DNA from: Bacteroidota bacterium
GTDB lineage: Bacteria; Bacteroidota; Bacteroidia; Chitinophagales; LD1
Assembly (NCBI GenBank): GCA_947475165.1
Contig: CANJLD010000009.1
Location: forward strand, 1 to 64,000
Direction: 5' to 3'
DNA length: 64,000 bases
Part shown: in pieces, positions 25,189 through 34,233 of the stretch
Layout of the letters: every line of letters starts with the position of its first letter
Numbering within the stretch: position 1 is the first letter of the stretch
Translations under genes and position numbers: made by a program
Notes under the pieces: model-generated
What the model was told of the DNA's origin: nothing
The model's database searches: none
Seen by the model: only the letters and a program-made list of their open reading frames with translations

Positions 25189-26187
25189 ATGGCAGAAATA
25201 AAGCACATCAACAACCCTGAACTCAAAACCATTCTCCCCGATTGGAAAGGCAACCCGGTTGGCAGCGGAAGATTCATTGACCCGCACAAACGATTTGGCG
25301 GCACCTTCAAAAAATTCCTGCAATGGAAATCGAACAAGAACGAAAAGGCCGAAGCAAAGAAGAATGACAAATGGCGGCTGACGGTTAGAAAGGGAAATGA
25401 ATTTCTAAAGCAGGAAAGCGATTGCATTGTCTGGCTCGGCCACGCGAGTTTCTTTTTGCAATTGAAAGGAAAGCGAATTCTGATTGACCCGGTGTTTGGC
25501 AGAATTTCGGGAATTGTTCCGCGCTATTCTGAATTGCCCTGTGCGGTGGAAGATTTCACTAACATAGATTATGTGTTGCTATCTCATGCGCATCGCGACC
25601 ATTGCGATAAAACTTCTTTGCGGAAAATATTTGCGCAAAATAAATCTGCCACACTTCTTACTTCACTTAACACCGGTAAACTCGTTTCGGGATGGGTAGA
25701 CGAATTGCGTTTTCAGGAGGCAGGATGGTACCAGCAGTTTGATTTGAAAGAAGAAAATCTGCGCATTACATTTTTGCCTACACAGCATTGGAGCAACCGC
25801 TACATGCACGACATCAACCGAACGCTTTATGGAAGTTTTATGATTGAAGCGGATGGTCTGAATATTTTCTTTAACGGTGATTCGGGCTATTGCAGTTATC
25901 CGAAACAGATAGGTGAGCTGTTCCCGAATATTGATATTGCCATGATTGGAGTGGGGGCATACCATCCACCGGTGATGATGAAAGATGTTCATACCAATCC
26001 ATACGAAGCGGTTCAGATTTTTCATGATTTAAAGGCAAAGACTTTCGTTCCGATGCACTATGGCACATTTGACTTAGCCGATGAGCCGTTAGGTGAACCT
26101 TACAGAGTTTTGAAGCAATTAGAAGAAGAGAAAAAAATAAACGGAGAGTTGAAACTGTTAGAGGTAGGTGAAATTTTTCTTCTTTGA
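25189..26187 (+). CDS. metallo-beta-lactamase-fold hydrolase (NAPE-PLD/UlaG-like)
   Basis: 332 residues, no signal peptide. Seen: the metal-binding HAHRDHCD near residue 134, GHASFFLQLKGKRILIDPVF at the first beta strands, a third-ligand region LPTQHWSNRYMHDINRTLYGSFMIE, the FNGDSGY strand with its Asp, and a late His in VPMHYGTFDL. The arrangement, including the WS.R...LWGSF-type stretch, is that of N-acyl-phosphatidylethanolamine phospholipase D-like enzymes. A membrane-lipid phosphodiesterase role is plausible but unproven. Confidence 0.85.
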   Translation: MAEIKHINNPELKTILPDWKGNPVGSGRFIDPHKRFGGTFKKFLQWKSNKNEKAEAKKNDKWRLTVRKGNEFLKQESDCIVWLGHASFFLQLKGKRILIDPVFGRISGIVPRYSELPCAVEDFTNIDYVLLSHAHRDHCDKTSLRKIFAQNKSATLLTSLNTGKLVSGWVDELRFQEAGWYQQFDLKEENLRITFLPTQHWSNRYMHDINRTLYGSFMIEADGLNIFFNGDSGYCSYPKQIGELFPNIDIAMIGVGAYHPPVMMKDVHTNPYEAVQIFHDLKAKTFVPMHYGTFDLADEPLGEPYRVLKQLEEEKKINGELKLLEVGEIFLL

Positions 26188-26248
26188 TTTTGAAAACACT
26201 TCATTAAATAGCATCATCCGAAAACATTTGTTCGTATTGACCGGTCAC

Positions 26249-26256
26249 TAAATTCG
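26249..26256 (+). promoter_or_regulatory. candidate promoter of the two-component operon
   Basis: TAAATTCG lies 7 nt before the ATG of the histidine kinase. A TTTG at 26227-26230 lies 18 bp upstream, the spacing expected for a Bacteroidota -33/-7 pair. The spacer contains an ACCGGT palindrome (GACCGGTC). Confidence 0.5.
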
Positions 26257-26263
26257 GATTGCT

Positions 26264-27553
26264 ATGAGTTTTGAAAAGTTTATAAATAAAATTGCTGGAG
26301 AATATCCGAGGTTCAGTATTCATGAACGGGCGGCAAGAATTGTAAGTTTCTATACCGGTCTTAACTTTCTAATTGGAATGGTATTCGCGATACTCATGAA
26401 GTTAGGCTTTCGCTTTGTTGAATTTCAAATTTTATCTGCCCTCAGTTTTTATTTGCTGTATTACTTGCTGACACAGAAAAAGTATGTTCAGCAGGTTGTT
26501 GTGTTATGCGTATGCATGTTGTCAGTCGTTTTTTTTATCTATTGGTTTTATGCCGGTGGTTTGTTCGGCCCGGCTTTAGTAAGCGGTCTGGTTATTTTTT
26601 ATCTGGCTCTTAATGTCGCACCGCCTCAGCACAAATTTTTATTCGGCATTTATATTTTATGTGTGATAGGAGTTACTTTTCTATTGAGCTATCAGCATCC
26701 GAACTGGATAACTGAGTATCCTAAAAGCAACCAAGATTATTTTCACTACGCCACTTTAGTATTGCAGTTTTCGGGCTACTATATTTTTCTGGAGGCTTCT
26801 ACTCGTTATTGTTATCAGTACGAACAACATTTAGTTAATCGCCAAAACCGCGAACTTGGTCAAGCCAATGATGCCAAACTTCGGTTGTTCGCTATTATCA
26901 GTCATGATTTACGAGGACCTATGGCTACGCTCAAAGGAATTTTAAACTCTGTTGACGAAGGTTTCAGCACGCCCGAAAAAGCACAGCGACAATTGTTGCA
27001 TTTGAAAACCATGACTAATCCACTCAACAACACACTGAACAATCTTTTGTTGTGGAGTCGTCAACAACTTGAAGGCTTACATTCTGCACAGGAACTGTTC
27101 GCAGTGGGGGAGATTTTATTGGAAGAAATCTCCTTAGCAATTGAAGATGCAAAATCAAATCAGATACAAATCGATAATCGTATACCTACTGAAACCTATG
27201 TATTTGCTGACATCAATCAATTGCGTATTGTTGTCCGCAATTTAATTTCGAATGCTGTACGCTATGCAAACAAAAACACCACAGTTGTATTAAACCATAG
27301 AGCCACAAATGGCGAAAACATTTTCATTATCAGCAATACCGGCTCATCTATTCCAATCCATGTAGTAGAAGAGTTTAACCGTACCGGTAAGCTGGAAATA
27401 AATGACTCGCATAACAAGCAGAAAAATCGCGGACTTGGTCTTCAAATCTGTCGCGATTTTGTAAAAATACATGGAGGAAATATCTGGATAGACAATTCGG
27501 TAACGGACAAAACTGTTTTCTGTTTTTCTTTGCCTAAAAACACAAACGTATAA
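26264..27553 (+). CDS. membrane sensor histidine kinase
   Basis: 429 residues. The N-terminal half holds about six membrane helices (residues 25-180) with only short loops, so the signal is probably sensed within or near the membrane. A coil follows, then the phosphoacceptor box FAIISHDLRGPMATLKG with His214, the N-box LRIVVRNLISNAVRYA and the G-box NRGLGLQICRDFVKIHGG. The stop codon directly abuts the ATG of the response regulator (TAAATG), so they form one operon and signal together. Confidence 0.93.
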   Translation: MSFEKFINKIAGEYPRFSIHERAARIVSFYTGLNFLIGMVFAILMKLGFRFVEFQILSALSFYLLYYLLTQKKYVQQVVVLCVCMLSVVFFIYWFYAGGLFGPALVSGLVIFYLALNVAPPQHKFLFGIYILCVIGVTFLLSYQHPNWITEYPKSNQDYFHYATLVLQFSGYYIFLEASTRYCYQYEQHLVNRQNRELGQANDAKLRLFAIISHDLRGPMATLKGILNSVDEGFSTPEKAQRQLLHLKTMTNPLNNTLNNLLLWSRQQLEGLHSAQELFAVGEILLEEISLAIEDAKSNQIQIDNRIPTETYVFADINQLRIVVRNLISNAVRYANKNTTVVLNHRATNGENIFIISNTGSSIPIHVVEEFNRTGKLEINDSHNKQKNRGLGLQICRDFVKIHGGNIWIDNSVTDKTVFCFSLPKNTNV

Positions 27554-28279
27554 ATGACTTATAAAGCCATTATAGCTGAAGACAATCCTGTAGATGCAGA
27601 AGTACTGCAGGACTACCTGAACAAATATTTTCCGGAAATAACTATCGCAGCACGTGTAGTTTCAGTAGCAGAAATAAAAAAAGCGGTTCTGCAGCATGTG
27701 CCACAAATTGTGTTTATGGATGTAGAATTGTGTGATGGCAAAAGCGTGGAAGTGCTGGACAGTTTGAATACAGAAAATATGCAACTCATTTTTATAACCA
27801 GCCACGATGTATTTGCTATTGATGCTATCCGCGCCAACGCGGTTGATTATATCGTGAAACCGGTAGATGCCATTTTGTTGAAGAAAGCGGTGTTCAAAGC
27901 ATTGCAACGCATAGAGAAAAATAATTTACTTCCATCAGGCACGAGTGAGACCGGTCAAAAAATATCTGTTCCAACTTCCGAAGGTTTTGTTTTTATGGAT
28001 GCCGAAAAAATTATGCGTGTAGAAGCAAAAGGAAGCTATTCCACCATTATAACCACCGATGCAAAACCGTTACTGGTATCGCGCACTCTCTTGCATTTTG
28101 AAAATGAATTACCCACCGGTTTATTTATGCGCATACACGATAGCTGTGTGGTAAACCGCCATTTTATTGCCGAATACATAAAAGGCAAACACGGAAAAAT
28201 AAAAATGAACGATGGTTTTGTATGCAACGTAAGCGATAACAAAAGAGAAAGTTTTTTGCACTGGATGAACGGCAAATAA
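27554..28279 (+). CDS. LytTR-family response regulator
   Basis: 241 residues: receiver domain 1-125 with acidic pocket near Glu9-Asp10, phosphoacceptor Asp56 in IVFMDVEL, Thr/Ser in FITSH and Lys in DYIVKPVD; then a LytTR DNA-binding domain (about 140-240) with the typical IMRVEAKGSYSTII, RTLLHFENELP and FMRIHDSCVVNRHFI stretches. It is translated directly after its kinase. LytTR regulators bind paired direct repeats; no such site was identified. Confidence 0.93.
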   Translation: MTYKAIIAEDNPVDAEVLQDYLNKYFPEITIAARVVSVAEIKKAVLQHVPQIVFMDVELCDGKSVEVLDSLNTENMQLIFITSHDVFAIDAIRANAVDYIVKPVDAILLKKAVFKALQRIEKNNLLPSGTSETGQKISVPTSEGFVFMDAEKIMRVEAKGSYSTIITTDAKPLLVSRTLLHFENELPTGLFMRIHDSCVVNRHFIAEYIKGKHGKIKMNDGFVCNVSDNKRESFLHWMNGK

Positions 28280-28429
28280 ATTTCTGCACTTTAAATTTCC
28301 CGTATAATCGTTCAAATTCCCCGTTTGCCAACTGAAAAGCCCCATTTACTAATTGGCACGTTTTACAAGTATTCTTATGTACACTTTTGGGCGTAAGAAT
28401 AGAAACTGTTTAACCTACCCACTCTGCTA

Positions 28430-28720
28430 TTGATGAAAGTGAAAAATATTACTGCCTTGCCACACTACGGTTGTGGCTGTGGCACTTGGTTAAAACACTG
28501 GGAAAAATTCAGCGCAAAAAAATCAGCGCAATGTGCAGTGCCTGATTGCAACACGGTAGCGGCTGTAGGTGCCCATATCCAAAAAGCAAATACGGATGAT
28601 GAAGCATGGTATGTCGTACCACTTTGCCAAACGCACAGCGAGTCCGTTGATGAAATGGAAATTTCTGCTGAATACAAATTGGTTCCGGCTGATACCAATT
28701 TAACTTGTGAGCGTTGGTAA
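28430..28720 (+). CDS. small Cys/His-rich protein, possible HNH-like/zinc-binding
   Basis: 96 residues (ATG at 28430 or 28433). Features: GCGCGTWLKHWEKFS near residue 14, CAVPDCNTVAAVGAHIQK near 35, WYVVPLCQTHSES near 60, and a final Cys before ERW. The spacing of Cys pairs and of GAH...VPLC..H resembles a treble-clef/HNH zinc site. I recall similar short Bacteroidota proteins without known function. It stands alone after the two-component genes. The 150 bp before it contain no clear promoter or hairpin. Confidence 0.65.
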   Translation: MMKVKNITALPHYGCGCGTWLKHWEKFSAKKSAQCAVPDCNTVAAVGAHIQKANTDDEAWYVVPLCQTHSESVDEMEISAEYKLVPADTNLTCERW

Positions 28721-28723
28721 AAA

Positions 28724-30028
28724 TTATTTAACCAACTCTCCCTGCAATCTCAATAGTTCTGTTTCCGCAACCTTTGCAGCATAACGCGCATTAACCAAAC
28801 GGGTCTGTGCGTTTACAAAACTTATCTGCGCTTCGCGAAGTTCGATAGCGGTAGATTGTGTCAGGCGAAATCTTTCTAAAGCAATTTTCTGATTCTCATC
28901 TGCGAGCTGAATATTTTCTTGCTCTAACTTTAATTGCTCTTTAGCATTAGCAAAATCTTTAAGTGCCTTATAGTAATTCAATTTGGTTTGAAAACGCTCC
29001 TTCTCTAAATTGAATTGTGAAGAAAGAATTTGAATGGAAGCAATTTTATTCTGACGTATAGTGTTCAAGCCATTGAAGAGCGGAATATTCAAACTGAATC
29101 CGGCATTCAATCCATACGATTGATTGAAGAGAGAAAAACCTGCTGTGTTGTTTGCTCGGCTGTAACTGTAACCTACATTACCATTTAGGTTGGGAAGGAA
29201 TTGAGAGAAGGCTTCTTTCTTTTCAAACTTTGCCACCTCTAGATTTTTCATAGCAGTTTGCAGTTGAAAATTTTTGTCTAAGTCTGTAGATAGTTTTGGT
29301 TCTGTAAAAGGAATAGAATCTGTAACCGAAAAATCGGTTTCAATGTTTCTTGCCAGCAGATTATTCAAATCGCCTTTGCGCTGTTCAATAATTTTTTTCT
29401 GAGAAAGAAGATTGCTCTTCTGTTCATTCAAATCAACTTTAGCTTGCAGTAAATCAACCTTGCTTGAGGTGCCCACCTGAAATTTCATATCGGCAAGCTT
29501 TACTCTCTCTTCTGAAATTTTTATCGCTTCTTCAATTGCCTTTACTTGCTGCTGCGCACGCACAACATCGTAATAGGCATTCATCACGTTAGCAATAACA
29601 GTTTGCATTTCATCTTTAAATTGCAGTTCACCTATTTGCTCCAGTCGTTTCAACTTGCCTTTTGTGGCAAACATTTTCAACCCATCAAACAATGTCCAGT
29701 TAAGCGCAACACCTGCATTCAGGTTATTACCGGTTACATTATTTTTATTGATTTCGGTTCCGTTGGTAAATTTTTGATTGAGATTATTCAGTGTGTAATT
29801 ATCTGCAACTGTGGCATTCACTTTCGGCAGCATACCTGCATTGCCTACAGAATTATTTTTTGAATCAATATCTGCATCGTTCTTAGCAATCTGTATATCA
29901 TAGTTATTCTTCAAGGCTAATTCAATCGCTTGTTCAACCGTGAGGGTTTCCTGCGCGCAAAGATTTGTGGATGATAGCACCCACAACGAGAAAAAAACAA
30001 AAAGCGTTCTCAAGAGCCTATTCAACAT
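28724..30028 (-). CDS. TolC-family outer-membrane efflux protein
   Basis: 434 residues with a signal peptide ending in NLCAQ. Two homologous halves of long coiled helices are visible (LTVEQAIELALKNNYDIQIAKNDADI at the start of the first; KNLEVAKFEKKEAFSQFLPNLNGNVGYSYS in the second). It forms the outer-membrane and periplasmic tunnel of a tripartite RND pump. Its start overlaps the end of the RND gene by 11 nt, the last gene of the operon adaptor - RND - TolC. Confidence 0.93.
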   Translation of the reverse strand: MLNRLLRTLFVFFSLWVLSSTNLCAQETLTVEQAIELALKNNYDIQIAKNDADIDSKNNSVGNAGMLPKVNATVADNYTLNNLNQKFTNGTEINKNNVTGNNLNAGVALNWTLFDGLKMFATKGKLKRLEQIGELQFKDEMQTVIANVMNAYYDVVRAQQQVKAIEEAIKISEERVKLADMKFQVGTSSKVDLLQAKVDLNEQKSNLLSQKKIIEQRKGDLNNLLARNIETDFSVTDSIPFTEPKLSTDLDKNFQLQTAMKNLEVAKFEKKEAFSQFLPNLNGNVGYSYSRANNTAGFSLFNQSYGLNAGFSLNIPLFNGLNTIRQNKIASIQILSSQFNLEKERFQTKLNYYKALKDFANAKEQLKLEQENIQLADENQKIALERFRLTQSTAIELREAQISFVNAQTRLVNARYAAKVAETELLRLQGELVK

Positions 30029-33000
30029 GTTTCTTTGTTCTTGATAGATATGAATACATACTCGGAATTACATACAGCGTAAGTATAAGCGAAAACATAA
30101 TTCCTCCGATTACCACAATACCCAATGAAACGCGGCTTGATGCACCTGCACCAAGGGCGAGTGCAATTGGCAACGCACCCAACGCTGTTGCTAAGCTCGT
30201 CATTAAGATTGGGCGAAGGCGAAGTGCCGCTGCGTCTATTACTGCTTCTAATTTTTCTTCACCTGCTTCGCGCTTTTTGTTTGCGAACTCTACGATCAAA
30301 ATTCCGTTTTTCGTTACCAATCCAATCAACATGATGATGCCGATTTGCGAAAAGATATTGAGTGTTTGATTAAACATCCACAAGCTTAGTAACGCACCTG
30401 CAATGGCAAGAGGAACTGTAAACATAATGATGAGCGGGTCAACAAAACTTTCAAACTGCGCGGCAAGAATTAAGAAGATGAGAATGAGCGCGAGGAAAAA
30501 TGCAAAACCGATGTTCGATGAACTCTCTTTGAAATCGCGCGAGGCACCGGTGAGCGTGGTGTTGAACGATTCATCCAAAACTTTTTTCGAAATTTCTTCC
30601 ATAGCCGCTACGCCATCACCAACAGTTTTTCCTGGAGCCAATCCTGCTGACACAGTCGCACTTTTATATCTGTCGAAGTGATAGAGTTGCGGAGGATTAC
30701 TTTGCTCGGTTATCGTAACCAAGTTATCTAATTGAATCAGCGCGCCTTTGTTGTTGCGCACAAAAAATGTTTTCAAATCGAGCGGCTCATCGCGGTTGTC
30801 TCTATCCACTTGTCCAATGACTTGATATTGTTTTCCGTTCATGATAAAATAACCCAAACGTCTTCCACTCAAAGCAAGGTGAAGCGTGGTAGAAATATCT
30901 AACACACTTACACCAAGGTCGTTTGCTTTTAAGCGATTGATTTCAATTTGCAGTTCAGGTTTATTGAATTTCAAATTCACATCCACGCCTTGAAACGTTG
31001 AATTTTTGTTTGCCTCTTCTAAAAACTTCGGCAACACTTCGCGTATTTTTTCGAAGTTCAAATTCTGAATAACGAACTGAACCGGTAAACCAAAACGCGC
31101 ACCGCCTCCAGTAGAAATAGTTTGGTCTTGAATCGGGAAAACTTTGCCTTCATTAAATCGCGCGGCATTCTTAGCTACGTATTGCGCCACATCATTTTGT
31201 GAACGTTTGCGCTCATCCGGTTCGCTTAAACGCAAACGCACAAAGCCGGTGTTCACGGCCCCACTGCCTGCAAAGCCCGGTGCTGTTACACTCAAAACAA
31301 TTTTTGCTTCGGGCACAGAGTCCTTCGCAAAGTTGACGAGTTTATCCATGTAACGATTCATGTAATCGTAGGATGTGCCTTCGGGTGTGCTTACGCTTAA
31401 ACGAAATGCGCCTCTATCTTCCATTGGTGCCAACTCGCTTTGCAAATTTTTGCCGATAAGAAAAATGAAAAATCCACAGCCAATCAAAATTGGAAACGCG
31501 AGCCATCTGCGTTTCATAAATGTTTGCAACGATTGACGATAGCCGTTGTCGAGTGCTACATAAAACGGTTCTGTTTTTTCGTAAAACCAAGTGCGTTTGT
31601 TTTCCTTGCGCGTCAACAAAACATTCAGCACCGGAGTAAGTGTGAGTGAAACAAATGCAGAAATTAAAACCGCTCCGGCTACTACAATTCCAAACTCGCG
31701 GAATAAACTTCCTACAAAGCCCTGTAAAAAAATGATGGGAAGAAAAACAACAGCAAGTGTTATAGAGGTGGCAATGACTGCAAAGAAAATTTCTTCGCTT
31801 CCTTCTTTAGCCGCACGGTGTTTGTCTAAACCACCTTCGAGTTTTTTGAAAATATTTTCGGTTACCACAATACCATCATCTACCACTAAACCTGTGGCAA
31901 GAACAATAGCTAACAGTGTTAACACATTTATGGTGAATCCGGAAATGTACATGATGAAGAACGCGCCAATCAGCGAAACCGGAATATCAATGAGCGGACG
32001 AATGGCTATGAGCCAATCGCGGAAGAAGAGGAAGATGATGAGCACTACCAATGCGAAAGCAATGGCGAGTGTTTCACCTACTTCGGTAATGGAGCGTTTT
32101 ACAAAAACAGTTTGGTCGAGTGCGATGTCGAGTTTGATATCATCGGGCACTTCTTTTTTGATCTGCTCGTAGCGTTTGTAAAACTCATCGGCTATTTCTA
32201 CATAGTTGCTACCCGGTTGTGGTGTGATAGCGAGTGCTACCATCGGCACTCCGCTTTCTTTCAAAATGGTTTCTTCGTTTTCGGGACCCAACACCACATC
32301 AGCTACATCGCGCAGACGAATGATTTGGTTATCGCCACTTTTAATGATTAAGTTTTCGAAATCGACTTCTGTGCTTAAACGACCAAAAGTTTTCACTGTA
32401 AGTTCAGTGTTGTTGCCATACACTTTTCCAGCGGGCAATTCCACATTCTCTTTCGTGAGTGCATTTTGAATATCGGTAAATGAAAGGGAATAAGCAGAAA
32501 GTTTCATTGGGTCAACCCACAGACGCATAGCGTATTTTTTCTCGCCCCAAATCTGCACGGTGCTTACGCCCGGAATGGTTTGTAATTTTTCCAACAACAC
32601 ATTCGATGCATAATCTGAAACCTGCAACTGATTGCGCGTGTTGCTCTGCACGGTCATGGAAATTATCGCATCGCTATTCGCATCGGATTTGGTAACCACC
32701 GGTGGCGCATCAATATCCTGCGGCAACGACCGAATGCCTTGCGAAACCTTATCGCGCACATCATTGGCTGCGGCTTCCAGGTTTGCTCCCAAATTAAATT
32801 CAACAGTAATTATCGAAGAGCCTTGGTTGCTCGATGAAGAAATAGTCCGGATTCCTTCTACACCGTTGATGGCTTTTTCAAGGGGCTCAGTAATCTGCGA
32901 TTCTATTACATCGGCATTTGCACCAGTATAATTAGTGCGAACGGTAATTACCGGTGGGTCAATACTCGGATACTCACGCACACCCAAAAACTTGTAGCCA

Positions 33001-33080
33001 ATAATACCGAAGAGCACAATAATGATGCTCATTACTATGGCAAGTACAGGACGCTTTAAACTTAAACCGGGTAAACTCAT
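30018..33080 (-). CDS. RND-family multidrug efflux transporter (AcrB/MexF-like)
   Basis: 1020 residues, normal HAE1 length. Twelve membrane helices in two halves. Conserved marks: N-terminal KRPVLAIVMSIIIVLFGIIGYKFL, the REYPSIDPPVITV segment, LATGLVVDDGIVVTENI with paired Asp in helix 4 (proton relay) and GLVTKNGILIVEFAN in the C-terminal half. It exports hydrophobic compounds from the periplasm or inner membrane using the proton gradient. The substrate is not predictable. It is 3 nt after the adaptor gene. Confidence 0.95.
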   Translation of the reverse strand: MSLPGLSLKRPVLAIVMSIIIVLFGIIGYKFLGVREYPSIDPPVITVRTNYTGANADVIESQITEPLEKAINGVEGIRTISSSSNQGSSIITVEFNLGANLEAAANDVRDKVSQGIRSLPQDIDAPPVVTKSDANSDAIISMTVQSNTRNQLQVSDYASNVLLEKLQTIPGVSTVQIWGEKKYAMRLWVDPMKLSAYSLSFTDIQNALTKENVELPAGKVYGNNTELTVKTFGRLSTEVDFENLIIKSGDNQIIRLRDVADVVLGPENEETILKESGVPMVALAITPQPGSNYVEIADEFYKRYEQIKKEVPDDIKLDIALDQTVFVKRSITEVGETLAIAFALVVLIIFLFFRDWLIAIRPLIDIPVSLIGAFFIMYISGFTINVLTLLAIVLATGLVVDDGIVVTENIFKKLEGGLDKHRAAKEGSEEIFFAVIATSITLAVVFLPIIFLQGFVGSLFREFGIVVAGAVLISAFVSLTLTPVLNVLLTRKENKRTWFYEKTEPFYVALDNGYRQSLQTFMKRRWLAFPILIGCGFFIFLIGKNLQSELAPMEDRGAFRLSVSTPEGTSYDYMNRYMDKLVNFAKDSVPEAKIVLSVTAPGFAGSGAVNTGFVRLRLSEPDERKRSQNDVAQYVAKNAARFNEGKVFPIQDQTISTGGGARFGLPVQFVIQNLNFEKIREVLPKFLEEANKNSTFQGVDVNLKFNKPELQIEINRLKANDLGVSVLDISTTLHLALSGRRLGYFIMNGKQYQVIGQVDRDNRDEPLDLKTFFVRNNKGALIQLDNLVTITEQSNPPQLYHFDRYKSATVSAGLAPGKTVGDGVAAMEEISKKVLDESFNTTLTGASRDFKESSSNIGFAFFLALILIFLILAAQFESFVDPLIIMFTVPLAIAGALLSLWMFNQTLNIFSQIGIIMLIGLVTKNGILIVEFANKKREAGEEKLEAVIDAAALRLRPILMTSLATALGALPIALALGAGASSRVSLGIVVIGGIMFSLILTLYVIPSMYSYLSRTKKHVE

Positions 33081-33083
33081 TTC

Positions 33084-34148
33084 TTATTCAATCACTTTTA
33101 CAACTTTCACTCCAGCATCGGGTTTTACATACATCAGTGCAGTGGCTACTATGGTATCGCCAGATTCTACCCCGCTAGTAATTTGTATGTAACTCTCATT
33201 GCGCACTCCGGTTTCTACAATGACAAATTTTGCTTTGCCATCTTTTACGACAATCAGTTTTTTGTTGCGTGCTTCGGGGATTATGCATTGAGTAGGTACC
33301 ATCATTGCACCTTCTACACTTTTTAACCCCAAATCAATTTTTGCAAAAGCACCGGGAAATAATTTTGTTTTTGAATTGGCTACCAACGCCCGAACTTTTA
33401 TGCTGCGGGTGGCTTCATCAATCTTTGGTTCTATGGCAAATACTTTTCCGGTGAAAGTTTCTGCTGAGCCATCTACTTTAAACTTCACCGCATCGCCTTT
33501 TCCGACTGAGGATGAATATTTTTCAGGTACGGTGAAGTCAACTTTCAGCGGGTCGATTTGTTGAAGCGTGGCGATAGATGTTGTTGGAGAAACATATGCA
33601 CCTATGCTTACGTTTTTCAAACCCACCACACCATTAAACGGTGCGCGCACCTCTGTTTTAGAAATTTGCGCTTGCGTTAAATCTATATCGGCATTTATAT
33701 TATTGAGCTGGGTAACTGCATTATCGTATTCCTGCTGACCGATACCGTTGATGGCAAGCAATTGCTTTAATCGCGTTTCGGTTTTTTCTGCACTTTCTTT
33801 TTGCAGTTGAAGTTTTTTAAGTGTGGCCTGTAAATCGGCATCGAATAATTTTACAAGCAAAGTCCCTTTGCTCACAGTACTTCCTTCGCTCAAATTCAAT
33901 TGTGTAATTTTTCCCGATGCTTCGGGGTGAAGTTCCACTTCTTCATTGGCCAGCAAAGTTCCCGATGCTACAATTCCATTGTCTAAATTTTTTGGCTGCA
34001 CCACAAACCCGCTTACAGAAATTTCTTTTGGAGGTCCGCCCTTTGATGCAGGAGCGGTACTTTCTTTAGGATGAATAACTTTATTGTAAACAATTATGCC
34101 TGCTACTAAAACCACTATTGCAACAATAAACCATGTGAATTTTGACAT
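33084..34148 (-). CDS. RND efflux periplasmic adaptor (AcrA/MexE-like)
   Basis: 354 residues: one N-terminal membrane anchor, lipoyl-like half-motifs (GTLLANEEVELHPEASGKITQLNLSEGSTVSKGTLL near 62-105, then VRAPFNGVVGLKNVSIGAYV near 170), an alpha-helical hairpin between them and beta-barrel/membrane-proximal domains after 190. It links the RND pump to TolC. First gene of the efflux operon. Confidence 0.93.
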   Translation of the reverse strand: MSKFTWFIVAIVVLVAGIIVYNKVIHPKESTAPASKGGPPKEISVSGFVVQPKNLDNGIVASGTLLANEEVELHPEASGKITQLNLSEGSTVSKGTLLVKLFDADLQATLKKLQLQKESAEKTETRLKQLLAINGIGQQEYDNAVTQLNNINADIDLTQAQISKTEVRAPFNGVVGLKNVSIGAYVSPTTSIATLQQIDPLKVDFTVPEKYSSSVGKGDAVKFKVDGSAETFTGKVFAIEPKIDEATRSIKVRALVANSKTKLFPGAFAKIDLGLKSVEGAMMVPTQCIIPEARNKKLIVVKDGKAKFVIVETGVRNESYIQITSGVESGDTIVATALMYVKPDAGVKVVKVIE

Positions 34149-34233
34149 CGGCAGAATTTTGAGAATGCAAAGGTGAAAATTTGGAGTTAAGCTAATAGTT
34201 GTAGATACAACTATTTTTGATAAAAGTTGCTAA

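Noticed and set aside
31591-32172. 193-codon ORF opposite the RND transporter
   Set aside because: Low-complexity Ser/Thr/Lys product antisense to membrane helices of a clear AcrB-like gene.
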